Below, piece after piece: positions 1-6,481 of a stretch of DNA of 8,384 bases. The position numbers and the translations under genes were made by a program. Origin of the DNA: Rhodospirillales bacterium (GTDB lineage: Bacteria; Pseudomonadota; Alphaproteobacteria; Rhodospirillales; 2-02-FULL-58-16); NCBI GenBank assembly GCA_021775195.1, contig JAJFIG010000018.1, positions 1 to 8,384 on the forward strand, read 5' to 3'. How positions within the stretch are numbered: the first letter of the stretch is position 1; the number at the start of each line of letters is the position of its first letter. The notes beneath the pieces were generated by a model that searched no databases, had not been told where the DNA came from, and saw only the letters and a list, made by a program, of their open reading frames with translations.

Positions 1-694
1 GCAGGTCTCCGATGCCGTCGATGAGGCCGAGCTCCAGGGCCCGGCGGCCGGTCCAGAATTCGCCGCTGAAGAGTTCCTCGGGCGGCGCCTTGAGGCGGTC
101 GCCGCGGCGCTCGCGCACCATGGCCTGGAAGCCCTCATGGATGTCGCGCTGGATGCCCTTCAGGCGATCGACGTCGTCGGGCTGCTCGCGCAGGAAGGGG
201 TCGAGCATGGCCTTCTTCTCGCCGGCGGTATGCAGGCGGCGCTCGACGCCAAGGCGGCCGAGCAGCTCGGAAAAGCCGAAGCCGGCGCTAACGACGCCGA
301 TGGAGCCGATGATGGAGCTGTCGTCGGCGAATATCTCGTCACCGGCGCAGGCCAGCCAGTAGCCGCCCGAGGCGGCGACGTCCTCGGCGAAGGCGAAGAC
401 CGGGACCTCCTTCTCGGCGGCCATGGCGCGGATGCGTTTGGCGATGAGGGCGGACTGCACGGGCGACCCGCCCGGCGAGTTGACGGCCAGGGCCACGGCC
501 TTGAGGTGGCGGAGCTTGAAGGCGCGCTCGATGGGCGCGGCCAGGGTGGCGAGGCTGAGGCCCCGGTGCCACGGGCCGTGCTGGCCGATGACGCCGGACA
601 GGCGGACCACGGCCACCACCGGCGGCGGATTGCGCCAGCGTTCGACGGGGATCACGGCCCGCACCTTGTCGAGGTTGAATATGGGGTCGGTCAT
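1..694 (-). CDS. S49 family serine peptidase (SppA/SohB-like), partial
   Basis: This is the N-terminal 231 residues of a protein that continues past the left edge of the window. The visible part carries the S49 (signal peptide peptidase / SohB) core: a strand reading VVAVVRLSGVIG at about residues 26-37, a VNSPGGS motif at 71-77, and the nucleophile region AASGGYW with Ser109. A GEKKAMLDPF segment at 158-167 supplies the general-base Lys, most likely Lys161, because its 52-residue distance from Ser109 matches the Ser-Lys spacing of Bacillus SppA. Both dyad residues are therefore present and it is probably active. No signal peptide or membrane anchor is visible at the N-terminus, unlike classical SppA/SohB, so it looks cytoplasmic. 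It lies 54 nt after the methyltransferase gene on the same strand and is probably its operon partner. The ATG at 694 has no well-placed Shine-Dalgarno; an AGAGGAAG stretch lies unusually far upstream. The family call is strong; the substrate is unknown. Confidence 0.9.
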   Translation of the reverse strand, partial: MTDPIFNLDKVRAVIPVERWRNPPPVVAVVRLSGVIGQHGPWHRGLSLATLAAPIERAFKLRHLKAVALAVNSPGGSPVQSALIAKRIRAMAAEKEVPVFAFAEDVAASGGYWLACAGDEIFADDSSIIGSIGVVSAGFGFSELLGRLGVERRLHTAGEKKAMLDPFLREQPDDVDRLKGIQRDIHEGFQAMVRERRGDRLKAPPEELFSGEFWTGRRALELGLIDGIGDL

Positions 695-748
695 GGCGCT
701 AAGCGGACTTCCTCTTCAGTTCAAAAATCGCCCTTGCGGCGGCCCGGG

Positions 749-1555
749 TCAAGGTGCCTTCCCCTGCCCCGGCATCTCAAGCTCCCGGCCGTGGCGCAGG
801 ATGGCCTCGGCCTCGGGCGTGTAGGCGCCGTCGGGGCCGTGCAGGACCAGGCCGCCGGCGAGGATGAGCGGAGTCGCCCTGCCCTTCTGGCCATGGACGA
901 TGACCCGCCGCGCCGCCTTGGGCCCGGCACCCCCCGTCTCCGGCGGTCCCGGCCACAGGGGGAAGACGACGATGGCGCCAAGGGTGCGGCGGAGCCCGGC
1001 CAGCACCCCGTCCAGGCGGTCGGCCCGGTGGATGACGGTGACGCTGCCCTTGGGCCGCACCATGCGGAGGCAGAAATCGAGCCAGTCGGCGAGCCCGGCA
1101 GCGCCCTCTACCACGGTCGCCGCCTTGGCTTCGTCCGGGGGCGGGCGGCCGCGGCCTGCCTCCAGGTAGGGCGGGTTGGCCATGACGTGATCGAAGGAGC
1201 CGGGCGCCAGTTCCGGCGGCGGGTCGAGGAGGTCGCCGGTGACGATGGTGACCCGGCCTGCGAGGCCGTTGGCTTCGACATTGCGCCGGGCGAGGCCGGC
1301 GAGACCGTCGTCGGCCTCGATACCCTGGACGCGGACCTCGGGAACACGGGCCGCCAGACACAGGGACGCGGCGCCGGCGCCGGCGCCGACGTCGAGGATG
1401 GTTTCGCCCGGGGCCGCGGGGACGGCGGCGGCGAGAAGTACCGGGTCGATGGCCGCCCGGTAGCCGCGGGCGGGCTGGAAAAACCGCACCCGGCCGCCGA
1501 GCAGGGCATCCTCGCTGACGGCGCCGGGATCGGCCGTTTCCCGTCGCTCAGCCAT
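749..1555 (-). CDS. TrmN6-like SAM-dependent adenine-N6 methyltransferase
   Basis: This 268-residue class I methyltransferase resembles the COG4123 family, which includes the enzyme methylating N6 of A37 in tRNA1(Val). An N-terminal FFQPARGYRAAIDPVLL segment (25-41) is the family's characteristic lead-in. It is followed by SAM-binding motif I, ILDVGAGAGAASL (53-65), an acidic residue ending strand 2 (GIEADD, 78-83), and the NPPY motif at 127-130 that marks N6-adenine or similar amino-methylating enzymes. A longer reading frame extends upstream to 1681, but the ATG at 1555 is preferred. It overlaps the stop of the DUF2007 gene by 8 nt, homology-like sequence begins shortly after it, and the upstream extension is low-complexity antisense to DUF2007. 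No Shine-Dalgarno is evident, which suggests translational coupling to the gene before it. Methyltransferase activity is near certain; the tRNA substrate is inferred from the family. Confidence 0.9.
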   Translation of the reverse strand: MAERRETADPGAVSEDALLGGRVRFFQPARGYRAAIDPVLLAAAVPAAPGETILDVGAGAGAASLCLAARVPEVRVQGIEADDGLAGLARRNVEANGLAGRVTIVTGDLLDPPPELAPGSFDHVMANPPYLEAGRGRPPPDEAKAATVVEGAAGLADWLDFCLRMVRPKGSVTVIHRADRLDGVLAGLRRTLGAIVVFPLWPGPPETGGAGPKAARRVIVHGQKGRATPLILAGGLVLHGPDGAYTPEAEAILRHGRELEMPGQGKAP

Positions 1556-1769
1556 CGCCGCGACCGATGCTGTCGGCGGCGGCAAGGACCCGGGCGGCGC
1601 GCCAGTAGTCGCCGTCGGAAACCATGACCCGGCGGGGTATGGCACCGACGCTGCCCTCGATGACGCTGGTATGCACGTCAAGGATCACCGAGCCGATGTC
1701 CTCCCCGGTGAGGGCCGCGGTGAGCCACGACAGAAGCACGGGATCGTTGCTGCGCACCAGTTCCTTCAT
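1548..1769 (-). CDS. DUF2007 domain-containing protein
   Basis: This small 73-residue protein matches the DUF2007 family ('putative signal transducing protein') over its whole length. Visible hallmarks are the opening MKELVRSNDPVLLSWLTAAL, a central HTSVIEGSVGAIPRRVMV stretch (about 33-50), and a C-terminal helix with DYWRAARVLAAA. The fold is a small ferredoxin-like alpha/beta domain related to the PII-like group; the biochemical role is unknown. It is the first gene of the minus-strand cluster, and its TGA lies inside an 8-nt overlap with the methyltransferase ATG, so the two are very likely co-transcribed and translationally coupled. A GAGGCGAAAGG purine tract just upstream of the ATG can serve as ribosome binding site. 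The gene is divergent from the polyprenyl synthetase gene, an arrangement I recall as common in Rhodospirillales. Confidence 0.88.
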   Translation of the reverse strand: MKELVRSNDPVLLSWLTAALTGEDIGSVILDVHTSVIEGSVGAIPRRVMVSDGDYWRAARVLAAADSIGRGDG

Positions 1770-1826
1770 CGGCCTTTCGCCTCGAAGTTGGGGCCCGCCC
1801 GCGCACCGCCCGTGGGCGATGCGGGC

Positions 1827-1856
1827 TTGACCACCGGGTCATCGCGTTCCTATGCT
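1827..1856 (+). promoter_or_regulatory. Predicted sigma70-type promoter of the polyprenyl synthetase gene
   Basis: TTGACC at 1827-1832 is separated by 18 nt from TATGCT at 1851-1856. This places a transcription start near 1863 and a leader of about 43 nt before the GTG at 1906. It lies in the intergenic region between the divergent DUF2007 and polyprenyl synthetase genes. It is inferred by eye from consensus only. Confidence 0.45.
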
Positions 1857-1905
1857 CCAGGGTGCATCGCCGCGCGTCAAGAATATCAAGAGGGGAGGAA
1901 CAAGC

Positions 1906-2922
1906 GTGGGCGTCGTCGTAAGCCTGGAAGGCGGCCGAAACAAGAAGCCTTCCCTGACACCGCTGATGACCCTGGTCGCAGAGGACCTGAGGGCGGTCAA
2001 CGAACTGATCATCCGGCGCATGGATTCGCCCGTGGCCATGATCCCGCAACTGGCGGGACACGTGGTGGCGGCCGGCGGCAAGCGGCTGAGGCCGATGCTG
2101 ACCCTGGCCGCGGCCCACATGTGCGGTTACGAGGGCACGCGCCATATCGCCCTCGCCGCCTGCGTCGAGTTCATCCATACCGCGACCCTGCTGCACGACG
2201 ACGTGGTCGACGACAGCGAACTGCGCCGCGGCCTGGCCACAGCCAACGCGGTGTGGGGCAACAAGGCCAGCGTCCTGGTCGGGGACTTCCTGTTCAGCCG
2301 GTCGTTCGAACTGATGGTCGAGGACGGATCGCTGGAAATCCTCGCCATCCTGTCGCGGGCCTCGTCGCTGATCGCCGAGGGCGAGGTGCTGCAGCTCATC
2401 ACCACCAACGACACGGAAACCGGCGAGACCGCGTATCTCGACGTGATCACGGCGAAAACGGCGGAGCTTTTCGCCGCCGCGTGCCGCATCGGCGCCGTCA
2501 TCCCGGGCCGCCCCAAGGTCGAGGAGGACGCGCTGGAGACCTTCGGCATGAACCTGGGCATCGCCTTCCAGCTCATCGACGACGTGCTCGACTATTCGGC
2601 CAAGCAGGCGACCCTGGGCAAGACCGTCGGCGACGACTTCCGCGAGGGCAAGATCACCCTGCCGGTGGTGCTGGCGTTCCGCCGCGGCGACGAGGGCGAA
2701 CGCGCCTTCTGGCGGCAGACGCTGGAGGACCTGGAACAGGGGCCGGACGACCTCAAGCTGGCGATCGAACTGATGGAGCGCCACGACGCCCTCGCCGACA
2801 CGGTGGAACGGGCGCGGCACTACGGCGCCATCGCCCGGGACGCGCTCGGCATCTTCACCGACAGCCCGGAGAAGGCGGCGCTCGTCGACCTCATCGACTT
2901 CTGCATCGAACGCGCCCACTGA
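1906..2922 (+). CDS. ispB: Long-chain polyprenyl diphosphate synthase (octaprenyl/decaprenyl type)
   Basis: This 338-residue trans-isoprenyl diphosphate synthase condenses isopentenyl diphosphate onto an allylic primer to make the side chain for ubiquinone. It carries GGKRLRP (57-63) for IPP binding, the first aspartate-rich motif DDVVD (98-102) followed by RRG, a KTAELF motif (184-189), FQLIDDVLDY (221-230) with the second aspartate-rich motif at 225-229, and GDDFREGKITLP (242-253). The residues before the first motif (HTATLLHDD) put a small Ala at position -5, typical of long-chain enzymes rather than farnesyl or geranylgeranyl synthases. The frame is open back to 1852, but the start is placed at the GTG at 1906. 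A strong Shine-Dalgarno AGGGGAGGA (1891-1899) sits 6 nt before it, and the upstream residues would be untypical. It appears monocistronic, with its own promoter at 1827-1856. The exact chain length (C40, C45 or C50) cannot be read from the sequence. Confidence 0.93.
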   Translation: MGVVVSLEGGRNKKPSLTPLMTLVAEDLRAVNELIIRRMDSPVAMIPQLAGHVVAAGGKRLRPMLTLAAAHMCGYEGTRHIALAACVEFIHTATLLHDDVVDDSELRRGLATANAVWGNKASVLVGDFLFSRSFELMVEDGSLEILAILSRASSLIAEGEVLQLITTNDTETGETAYLDVITAKTAELFAAACRIGAVIPGRPKVEEDALETFGMNLGIAFQLIDDVLDYSAKQATLGKTVGDDFREGKITLPVVLAFRRGDEGERAFWRQTLEDLEQGPDDLKLAIELMERHDALADTVERARHYGAIARDALGIFTDSPEKAALVDLIDFCIERAH

Positions 2923-2942
2923 GGGGCCGGGCGACAGGCACC

Positions 2943-2971
2943 TTGCCCTGATCCACCCCCGGCGGTATAAA
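2943..2971 (+). promoter_or_regulatory. Predicted promoter of tRNA-Pro
   Basis: TTGCCC (2943-2948) and TATAAA (2966-2971) are separated by exactly 17 nt. The predicted start, about 2978, lies some 11 nt before the mature tRNA 5' end, giving a short leader for RNase P to remove. The -10 element lies within an inverted repeat, GGCGG-TATAAAT-CCGCC (2961-2977). Confidence 0.6.
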
Positions 2972-2988
2972 TCCGCCTCCTGGCGTAT

Positions 2989-3065
2989 CGGAGTGTAGCT
3001 CAGCCTGGTAGAGCACCGTCTTCGGGAGGCGGGGGCCGGAGGTTCAAATCCTCTCACTCCGACCA
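2989..3065 (+). tRNA. tRNA-Pro (anticodon CGG)
   Basis: This is a complete cloverleaf of 77 nt. The 7-bp acceptor stem CGGAGTG/CACTCCG is perfectly paired, with discriminator A and an encoded CCA (3063-3065). The D arm contains GCTCAGCCTGGTAGAGC, the anticodon stem is CCGTC/GGCGG with loop TTCGGGA, giving anticodon CGG that decodes CCG, and the T arm contains GGTTCAAATCC. The C1-G72 pair with discriminator A is the usual identity pattern of bacterial tRNA-Pro. It stands alone between the polyprenyl synthetase and MAPEG genes. Confidence 0.97.
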
Positions 3066-3114
3066 TTACCGCCAGCAAGCTGGCAAGATCCGGCCGCCCC
3101 CGTGCCGTTTTCCC

Positions 3115-3525
3115 TCAGCCCAATATCTGCAGCAGAATGATGATGTTGCCGACCCAGCCGACGAAGAAGGCGATGGTGCGGACGAAGGGGATGCCTGCCG
3201 TCTGGCCAGCGACCTGGACCAGCCGGGACCAGAAGAACAGGTTGGCGCCCAGGGCCGTGGCCTCGTTGGCCGCCCCGGTGAGGTGGGCGACGATCACCAG
3301 GACCGCGAAGGGGGCCAGGTTCTCGACCACGTTCATGTGGGCCCGGTGGAGCCGCTGCGCCCACTGGGGGAGCTCGGAATAGTTGCAGGCCGGATAGCTG
3401 ACCATGCGCATCAGGCCGAAGTGGGTGATGCCCATCAGGATGTAGGGCAGCCACATGACGATGGAGAGCAGGGCCGTGAAAACCAGGAGCTTGAGATCGG
3501 TCGTCATTGCGATGGCAGTGGTCAT
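3115..3525 (-). CDS. MAPEG family integral membrane protein
   Basis: This 136-residue protein belongs to the MAPEG superfamily (membrane-associated proteins in eicosanoid and glutathione metabolism). It has four predicted membrane helices at about 12-34, 68-83, 91-108 and 115-134. The family signature RAHMNVVENLAPFA (61-74) holds the conserved Arg, Asn and Glu associated with glutathione binding in characterised members. Two ATGs are possible. The one at 3525 is chosen because GGAGGT (3538-3533) lies 7 nt before it, whereas the ATG at 3540 would place that Shine-Dalgarno inside the coding sequence. Bacterial relatives are mostly of unknown function; glutathione transferase or peroxidase activity is possible but unproven. 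It is convergent with the tRNA-Pro gene and divergent from acetate kinase, with no evident operon partner. Confidence 0.88.
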   Translation of the reverse strand: MTTAIAMTTDLKLLVFTALLSIVMWLPYILMGITHFGLMRMVSYPACNYSELPQWAQRLHRAHMNVVENLAPFAVLVIVAHLTGAANEATALGANLFFWSRLVQVAGQTAGIPFVRTIAFFVGWVGNIIILLQILG

Positions 3526-3712
3526 GACAAGAACCTCCATATTCGGTTCGGGGCATTAGATCACCGTCGGCGCTGGACGGGGTACCGTAAATTGGGGGGC
3601 GGCCAGGCATGACGAACCCGGGACTTGACCTTGGGGCCGCGATGGCACATGGCTTGGATGCCACCGCGGGCGTTGCCAAATGCGCGCGCGGACTCAAAGG
3701 AAAGGGTCACCG

Positions 3713-4945
3713 ATGAACGTCCTGGTGCTCAACTGCGGTTCGTCGACGGTCAAGTTCCAGATCATCGAAACCGACGCCGAGCTTATCGCCGCCGACGCCG
3801 ACCGGCGGCTGGCGCGGGGCGTGGTCGAGCGCATCGGCGGCCAGGCCCTGGTTACCCTGGAGGCCGAAGGCCGGCCCAAGGAGCGCTTCGCCGAGCCGCT
3901 CCGCGATCACCGCGCCGCCATCGACCTGATCCTGCGCTGGATCGTCAAGGACGGCACCGGCATCGAGGGTATCCGGTCCCTGGGCGATATCCATGCCGTC
4001 GGCCACCGGGTGGTGCACGGGGGCGAGAAGTTCCGCGCCCACGCGCGCATCGACGACACCGTGATCGACGGCATCGAGGACTGCATCGAGCTGGCGCCGC
4101 TGCACAACCCGGTCAACCTGAAGGGTATCCGGGCGACGGCGGAACTACTGGGCACGGGGGTGCCCCAGGTGGCGGTGTTCGACACCGCCTTCCACGCGAC
4201 CATGCCGGAGACTTCGTACCTTTACGGCATCCCCTACCAGCTCTACCGGCGCCACAAGGTCCGGCGCTACGGCTTCCACGGAACCTCGCACCAGTACCTG
4301 GCCTACCGCTACGGCCAGATGACCGGCGTCGATACCGGGGCGGTCAACATCATCACCCTGCACCTGGGGAACGGCTGTTCGGCTTGCGCCATTCGCGGGG
4401 GGCGGTCCTTCGCAACCTCCATGGGGTTCACGCCGCTGGAAGGACTGCTGATGGGGACGCGCTCGGGGAACGTCGATCCATCCCTGGTCGAGTACCTGAT
4501 CATGAAGGAGGGCCTGAACCTGCCCGAGGTGGACATGCTGCTCAACAAGCAGTCGGGGCTGCTCGGCATCTCCGGCCTGACCAGCGACATGCGCGACCTG
4601 CTGGAGGAGGAGGCGGAAAACCAGGACCGCCGCGCGACCCTGGCCATCGACCTGTTCTGCCGCCGGGTCAAGCACTACATCGGCGCCTACCTGGCGGAGA
4701 TGGGCGGGGCCGACGCCATCGTCTTCAGCGGCGGCATCGGCGAGAACGCGCCGGAGGTCCGGCGCCGGGTGTGCGCCGGGCTCGAGTGGCTGGGCCTGGT
4801 TCTCGACGACGGGCGGAACACAGGCCTGCCGGGCGGGGCGGACGGCGAGATCACGGCGGAAGGATCGCACCTCAAGGCCTACGTGATCCCGACCAACGAG
4901 GAACTGCTGATCGCACGGGAAACGTGTGCCGTCCTGTCGCCGTGA
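3713..4945 (+). CDS. ackA: Acetate kinase
   Basis: This is a full-length 410-residue acetate kinase, which interconverts acetate plus ATP with acetyl phosphate plus ADP in the cytoplasm. It shows the ASKHA-fold opening [11 protein letters not shown] (6-16, with Asn7) and HRVVHGG (98-104, with Arg99 equivalent to the substrate-binding Arg). Next come VFDTAFH (155-161, Asp157), YGFHGTSH (186-193, catalytic His189), HLGNG (217-221), MGTRSG (247-252, Arg250), [10 protein letters not shown] (338-347) and TNEEL (394-398, metal-binding Glu). All catalytic positions known from the Methanosarcina enzyme are present. The loop after HLGNG reads [17 protein letters not shown], with Ala where Asp or Glu often precedes TSMG. 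The ATG at 3713 follows an AAAGGAAAGGG purine tract. No phosphotransacetylase or phosphoketolase gene is adjacent, so its partner must be elsewhere if the pathway is complete. Confidence 0.96.
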   Translation: MNVLVLNCGSSTVKFQIIETDAELIAADADRRLARGVVERIGGQALVTLEAEGRPKERFAEPLRDHRAAIDLILRWIVKDGTGIEGIRSLGDIHAVGHRVVHGGEKFRAHARIDDTVIDGIEDCIELAPLHNPVNLKGIRATAELLGTGVPQVAVFDTAFHATMPETSYLYGIPYQLYRRHKVRRYGFHGTSHQYLAYRYGQMTGVDTGAVNIITLHLGNGCSACAIRGGRSFATSMGFTPLEGLLMGTRSGNVDPSLVEYLIMKEGLNLPEVDMLLNKQSGLLGISGLTSDMRDLLEEEAENQDRRATLAIDLFCRRVKHYIGAYLAEMGGADAIVFSGGIGENAPEVRRRVCAGLEWLGLVLDDGRNTGLPGGADGEITAEGSHLKAYVIPTNEELLIARETCAVLSP

Positions 4946-5030
4946 CGCCGACGCCGGCCGGGGGCCAAAAACTCGGTGAATTCCGGCCAACCTTAACCGG
5001 ACGTTTACTCGGCGGCGCTACTATGCGGGC

Positions 5031-5249
5031 ATGGAAAAGCAAATGGCAGTTTCGTACATAAGTGTGCTCCGCATGGCCAGCGGGTTGATGCGCGAACACG
5101 GCAAGGATGCCTCCACGGTCGCCACCCTGGAAGCGGAAAAGTTCATCAGCAAGGGTGACATGGACAGCTACCGGCTTTGGAAACGGGTCGAGATGGTCGT
5201 CGATGAAATGCTCACGTCGGGTCCTCCGGATTCAATGCTGGTACACTGA
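5031..5249 (+). CDS. Small conserved-looking hypothetical protein
   Basis: This 72-residue protein has no function I can assign. It is predicted mostly alpha-helical, with no membrane segment. Its pattern of REHG-DA, a central AEKFISKGDMDSYRLWKRV and a helical VVDEML tail faintly resembles small alphaproteobacterial DUF proteins of the DUF6961 kind, but I would not claim membership. Two starts are possible: ATG at 5031 and ATG at 5043 (MAVSYISVL). No good Shine-Dalgarno precedes 5031; a GGAAAAG sits just before 5043. The gene ends one base before the next ATG at 5251, so the two are probably a translationally coupled pair. Its base composition looks somewhat less GC-rich than the neighbouring ackA. 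It is likely real because of the reading-frame pairing and its plausible protein composition. Confidence 0.65.
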   Translation: MEKQMAVSYISVLRMASGLMREHGKDASTVATLEAEKFISKGDMDSYRLWKRVEMVVDEMLTSGPPDSMLVH

Positions 5250-5250
5250 C

Positions 5251-5457
5251 ATGTTGAACCGCCGACTGAGCGACAAGATCGTTGCCGCGCACATGCAGGC
5301 CTGCGACCAGGAGAAGCCCGAGATCGCGGAGATGCTCATGCGGACCCTGGAAATGGACCTGTCCGCCGTCGGCGGCAGCCAGACTGAGCGCCGCAACGCG
5401 ACCGAGACGCTGGAAGACGCCTTCGATCGCCACATCCGGATGAAGACCACCGTCTGA
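5251..5457 (+). CDS. Small hypothetical protein, coupled to the preceding gene
   Basis: This 68-residue, highly charged and predicted alpha-helical protein is not recognised. It begins MLNRRLSDKIVAAHMQ and contains EKPEIAEMLMRTLEMDLSAVGG and a C-terminal ETLEDAFDRHIRMKTTV; no Cys and no membrane segment are present. The frame is open further upstream to 5107, but that part overlaps the preceding gene out of frame. The ATG at 5251, one base after the upstream TGA, is the natural start by termination-reinitiation. No Shine-Dalgarno is visible, which fits coupling. A role as a regulatory or adaptor helix-bundle is only a guess from composition. Confidence 0.62.
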   Translation: MLNRRLSDKIVAAHMQACDQEKPEIAEMLMRTLEMDLSAVGGSQTERRNATETLEDAFDRHIRMKTTV

Positions 5458-5514
5458 ACGGCGCACGCCGGCGGCACACGCCCCCCGCAAATCCCATTTG
5501 AATTCCCCGGCATC

Positions 5515-5528
5515 CGGGTTTAAACCCG
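5515..5528. repeat. 14-bp perfect palindrome upstream of the YeeE/YedE pair
   Basis: CGGGTTTAAACCCG is perfectly self-complementary with a TTTAAA centre. It lies 64 nt before the ATG of the first transporter gene, in a position that suits an operator for a dimeric repressor. With no T-run after it and no loop, it is a poor intrinsic terminator. Confidence 0.5.
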
Positions 5529-5536
5529 AAACTTGC

Positions 5537-5559
5537 GGCTGCCCGTCGACACGGCAGCC
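5537..5559. repeat. 7-bp inverted repeat upstream of the YeeE/YedE pair
   Basis: The arms GGCTGCC (5537-5543) and GGCAGCC (5553-5559) are separated by 9 nt. The element could fold into a leader hairpin in the transcript of the transporter genes or serve as a second regulatory site. It is not followed by a T-run. Confidence 0.4.
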
Positions 5560-5592
5560 CATGGAGCATTTCAACCCGAGAGATTGACGTTC

Positions 5593-6024
5593 ATGGAGAA
5601 CTTCACGCCGCTGTCGGCGCTGGCCGGCGGCGTCCTGATCGGGGCCGCGGCCTCGATCCTGTTGTGGCTCAACGGCCGTATTGCCGGGATCAGCGGCATC
5701 GTCGGCGGCCTGCTGGCGCCGGTACGGGATGACACGGGATGGCGGGCCCTGTTCGTCCTCGGCCTGATTCTTGGGGCGGTGCTTTACAGGACCATGGGTG
5801 GGCCGCTGCAGACCATCGAGATCGAGACATCGCCGATCCTGCTGATCGCGGGCGGCCTGCTGGTCGGGTTCGGGACCCGCATGGGCGGGGGCTGCACCAG
5901 CGGTCACGGGGTCTGCGGCCTGGCGCGCCTGTCGCCGCGCTCGCTGGTCGCCACCGTGGTCTTCATGCTCAGCGCCGGCGTGACCGTTGCGGTGGTCCGC
6001 CACCTATTGGGAACAACGGGATGA
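5593..6024 (+). CDS. YeeE/YedE family (PmpA-type) half-transporter
   Basis: This 143-residue membrane protein forms the N-terminal half of a split YeeE/YedE transporter. Membrane helices are predicted at about 8-28, 51-68, 80-98 and 117-137. The diagnostic segment [26 protein letters not shown] (92-117) carries Cys101 and Cys108 of the GCTSGHGxCG motif. In characterised relatives such as E. coli/Spirochaeta YeeE these cysteines relay thiosulfate through the pore. The frame is open from 5533, but ATG 5593 is the better start since homologues begin close to the first helix; a CGAGAGA tract precedes it. Its stop overlaps the next start as ATGA. By analogy with PmpA/PmpB it likely imports or moves a sulfur compound; the substrate cannot be read here. 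Dyad elements at 5515-5528 and 5537-5559 may regulate it. Confidence 0.9.
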   Translation: MENFTPLSALAGGVLIGAAASILLWLNGRIAGISGIVGGLLAPVRDDTGWRALFVLGLILGAVLYRTMGGPLQTIEIETSPILLIAGGLLVGFGTRMGGGCTSGHGVCGLARLSPRSLVATVVFMLSAGVTVAVVRHLLGTTG

Positions 6025-6434
6025 GCCCGGCACGCAACATGGCGGCTCTGGGGGCCGGGGTGCTGTTCGGCCTGGGCCTTGCCATATCGCAGATGGTCAA
6101 CCCGGCGAAGGTACTGGCGTTCCTCGATGTGGGCGGCAACTGGGACCCAAGTCTGGCCCTGGTGATGGGCGGGGCGCTGGCGGTCACGGGGGTGGCCTTC
6201 CGCCTGGTTCTGAAACGCCCGCGTCCGATGTTCGGCGATGCCTTCGCCGTGCCGACCAGAGGGGACGTGGACGGGCGCCTGGTAGGCGGCGCGATCGTGT
6301 TCGGCGTAGGTTGGGGCCTGATCGGCCTGTGCCCCGGACCGGCAATGGCGTCGATCGCCTATGGCATGGCCGAGTCGGTCTATTTCCTCGGCGCCATGCT
6401 CGCCGGCATGGCGGCCGCGCGGATCCTGCGGTGA
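6021..6434 (+). CDS. DUF6691 / YeeE-YedE family (PmpB-type) half-transporter
   Basis: This 137-residue protein is the second half of the split YeeE/YedE transporter. Helices are predicted at about 7-25, 42-60, 88-106 and 119-134. Family marks are GLGLAISQMVNPAKVLAFLD (17-36) and WGLIGLCPGPA (98-108), where Cys104 is the third conserved cysteine of the thiosulfate relay. The ATG at 6021 overlaps the preceding stop by four bases (ATGA), so the two halves are translationally coupled and should be made in equal amounts, which fits a heteromeric or pseudo-symmetric pore. A rhodanese, metallo-beta-lactamase sulfur dioxygenase or ArsR-type regulator often accompanies this pair elsewhere, but none lies in this window. 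It is convergent with the chemoreceptor gene, 47 nt away. Confidence 0.9.
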   Translation: MSPARNMAALGAGVLFGLGLAISQMVNPAKVLAFLDVGGNWDPSLALVMGGALAVTGVAFRLVLKRPRPMFGDAFAVPTRGDVDGRLVGGAIVFGVGWGLIGLCPGPAMASIAYGMAESVYFLGAMLAGMAAARILR

Positions 6435-6443
6435 TTCCGTAAC

Positions 6444-6468
6444 GGCACGGCATGCCGGGTCGGGTGCC
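6444..6468. terminator. Possible hairpin between convergent genes
   Basis: The 47-nt gap between two converging genes holds a 10-bp perfect palindrome, CGGCATGCCG (6448-6457), inside weak outer arms GGCAC (6444-6448) and GTGCC (6464-6468). It may help stop transcription in both directions. No T-run supports a strong intrinsic terminator. Confidence 0.25.
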
Positions 6469-6481
6469 AAATAGCTCCGGT

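Noticed and set aside
137..1627. A 496-codon plus-strand open frame opposite the peptidase and methyltransferase genes
   Set aside because: It is the antisense shadow of three recognisable minus-strand genes. Its translation is Gly/Arg/Ala-rich with no domain, as expected for GC-rich DNA with few chance stops.
1678..3078. A 466-codon minus-strand open frame opposite the polyprenyl synthetase
   Set aside because: It runs antisense to a gene with all family motifs and also through the tRNA-Pro gene; its translation is low-complexity.
3071..3084. GCCAGCAAGCTGGC near-palindrome after the tRNA as a terminator
   Set aside because: With a realistic 4-nt loop only a 5-bp stem remains and no T-run follows on either strand, so a terminator call is not supported.
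3625..3653. TTGACC at 3625-3630 as the ackA promoter -35 element
   Set aside because: No acceptable -10 hexamer lies at 16-18 nt spacing (the sequence there is CATGGC), so a promoter could not be supported.
3625..5061. A 478-codon plus-strand open frame overlapping acetate kinase
   Set aside because: It is an out-of-frame reading of ackA, rich in Arg, Gly and Pro, without any recognisable domain.
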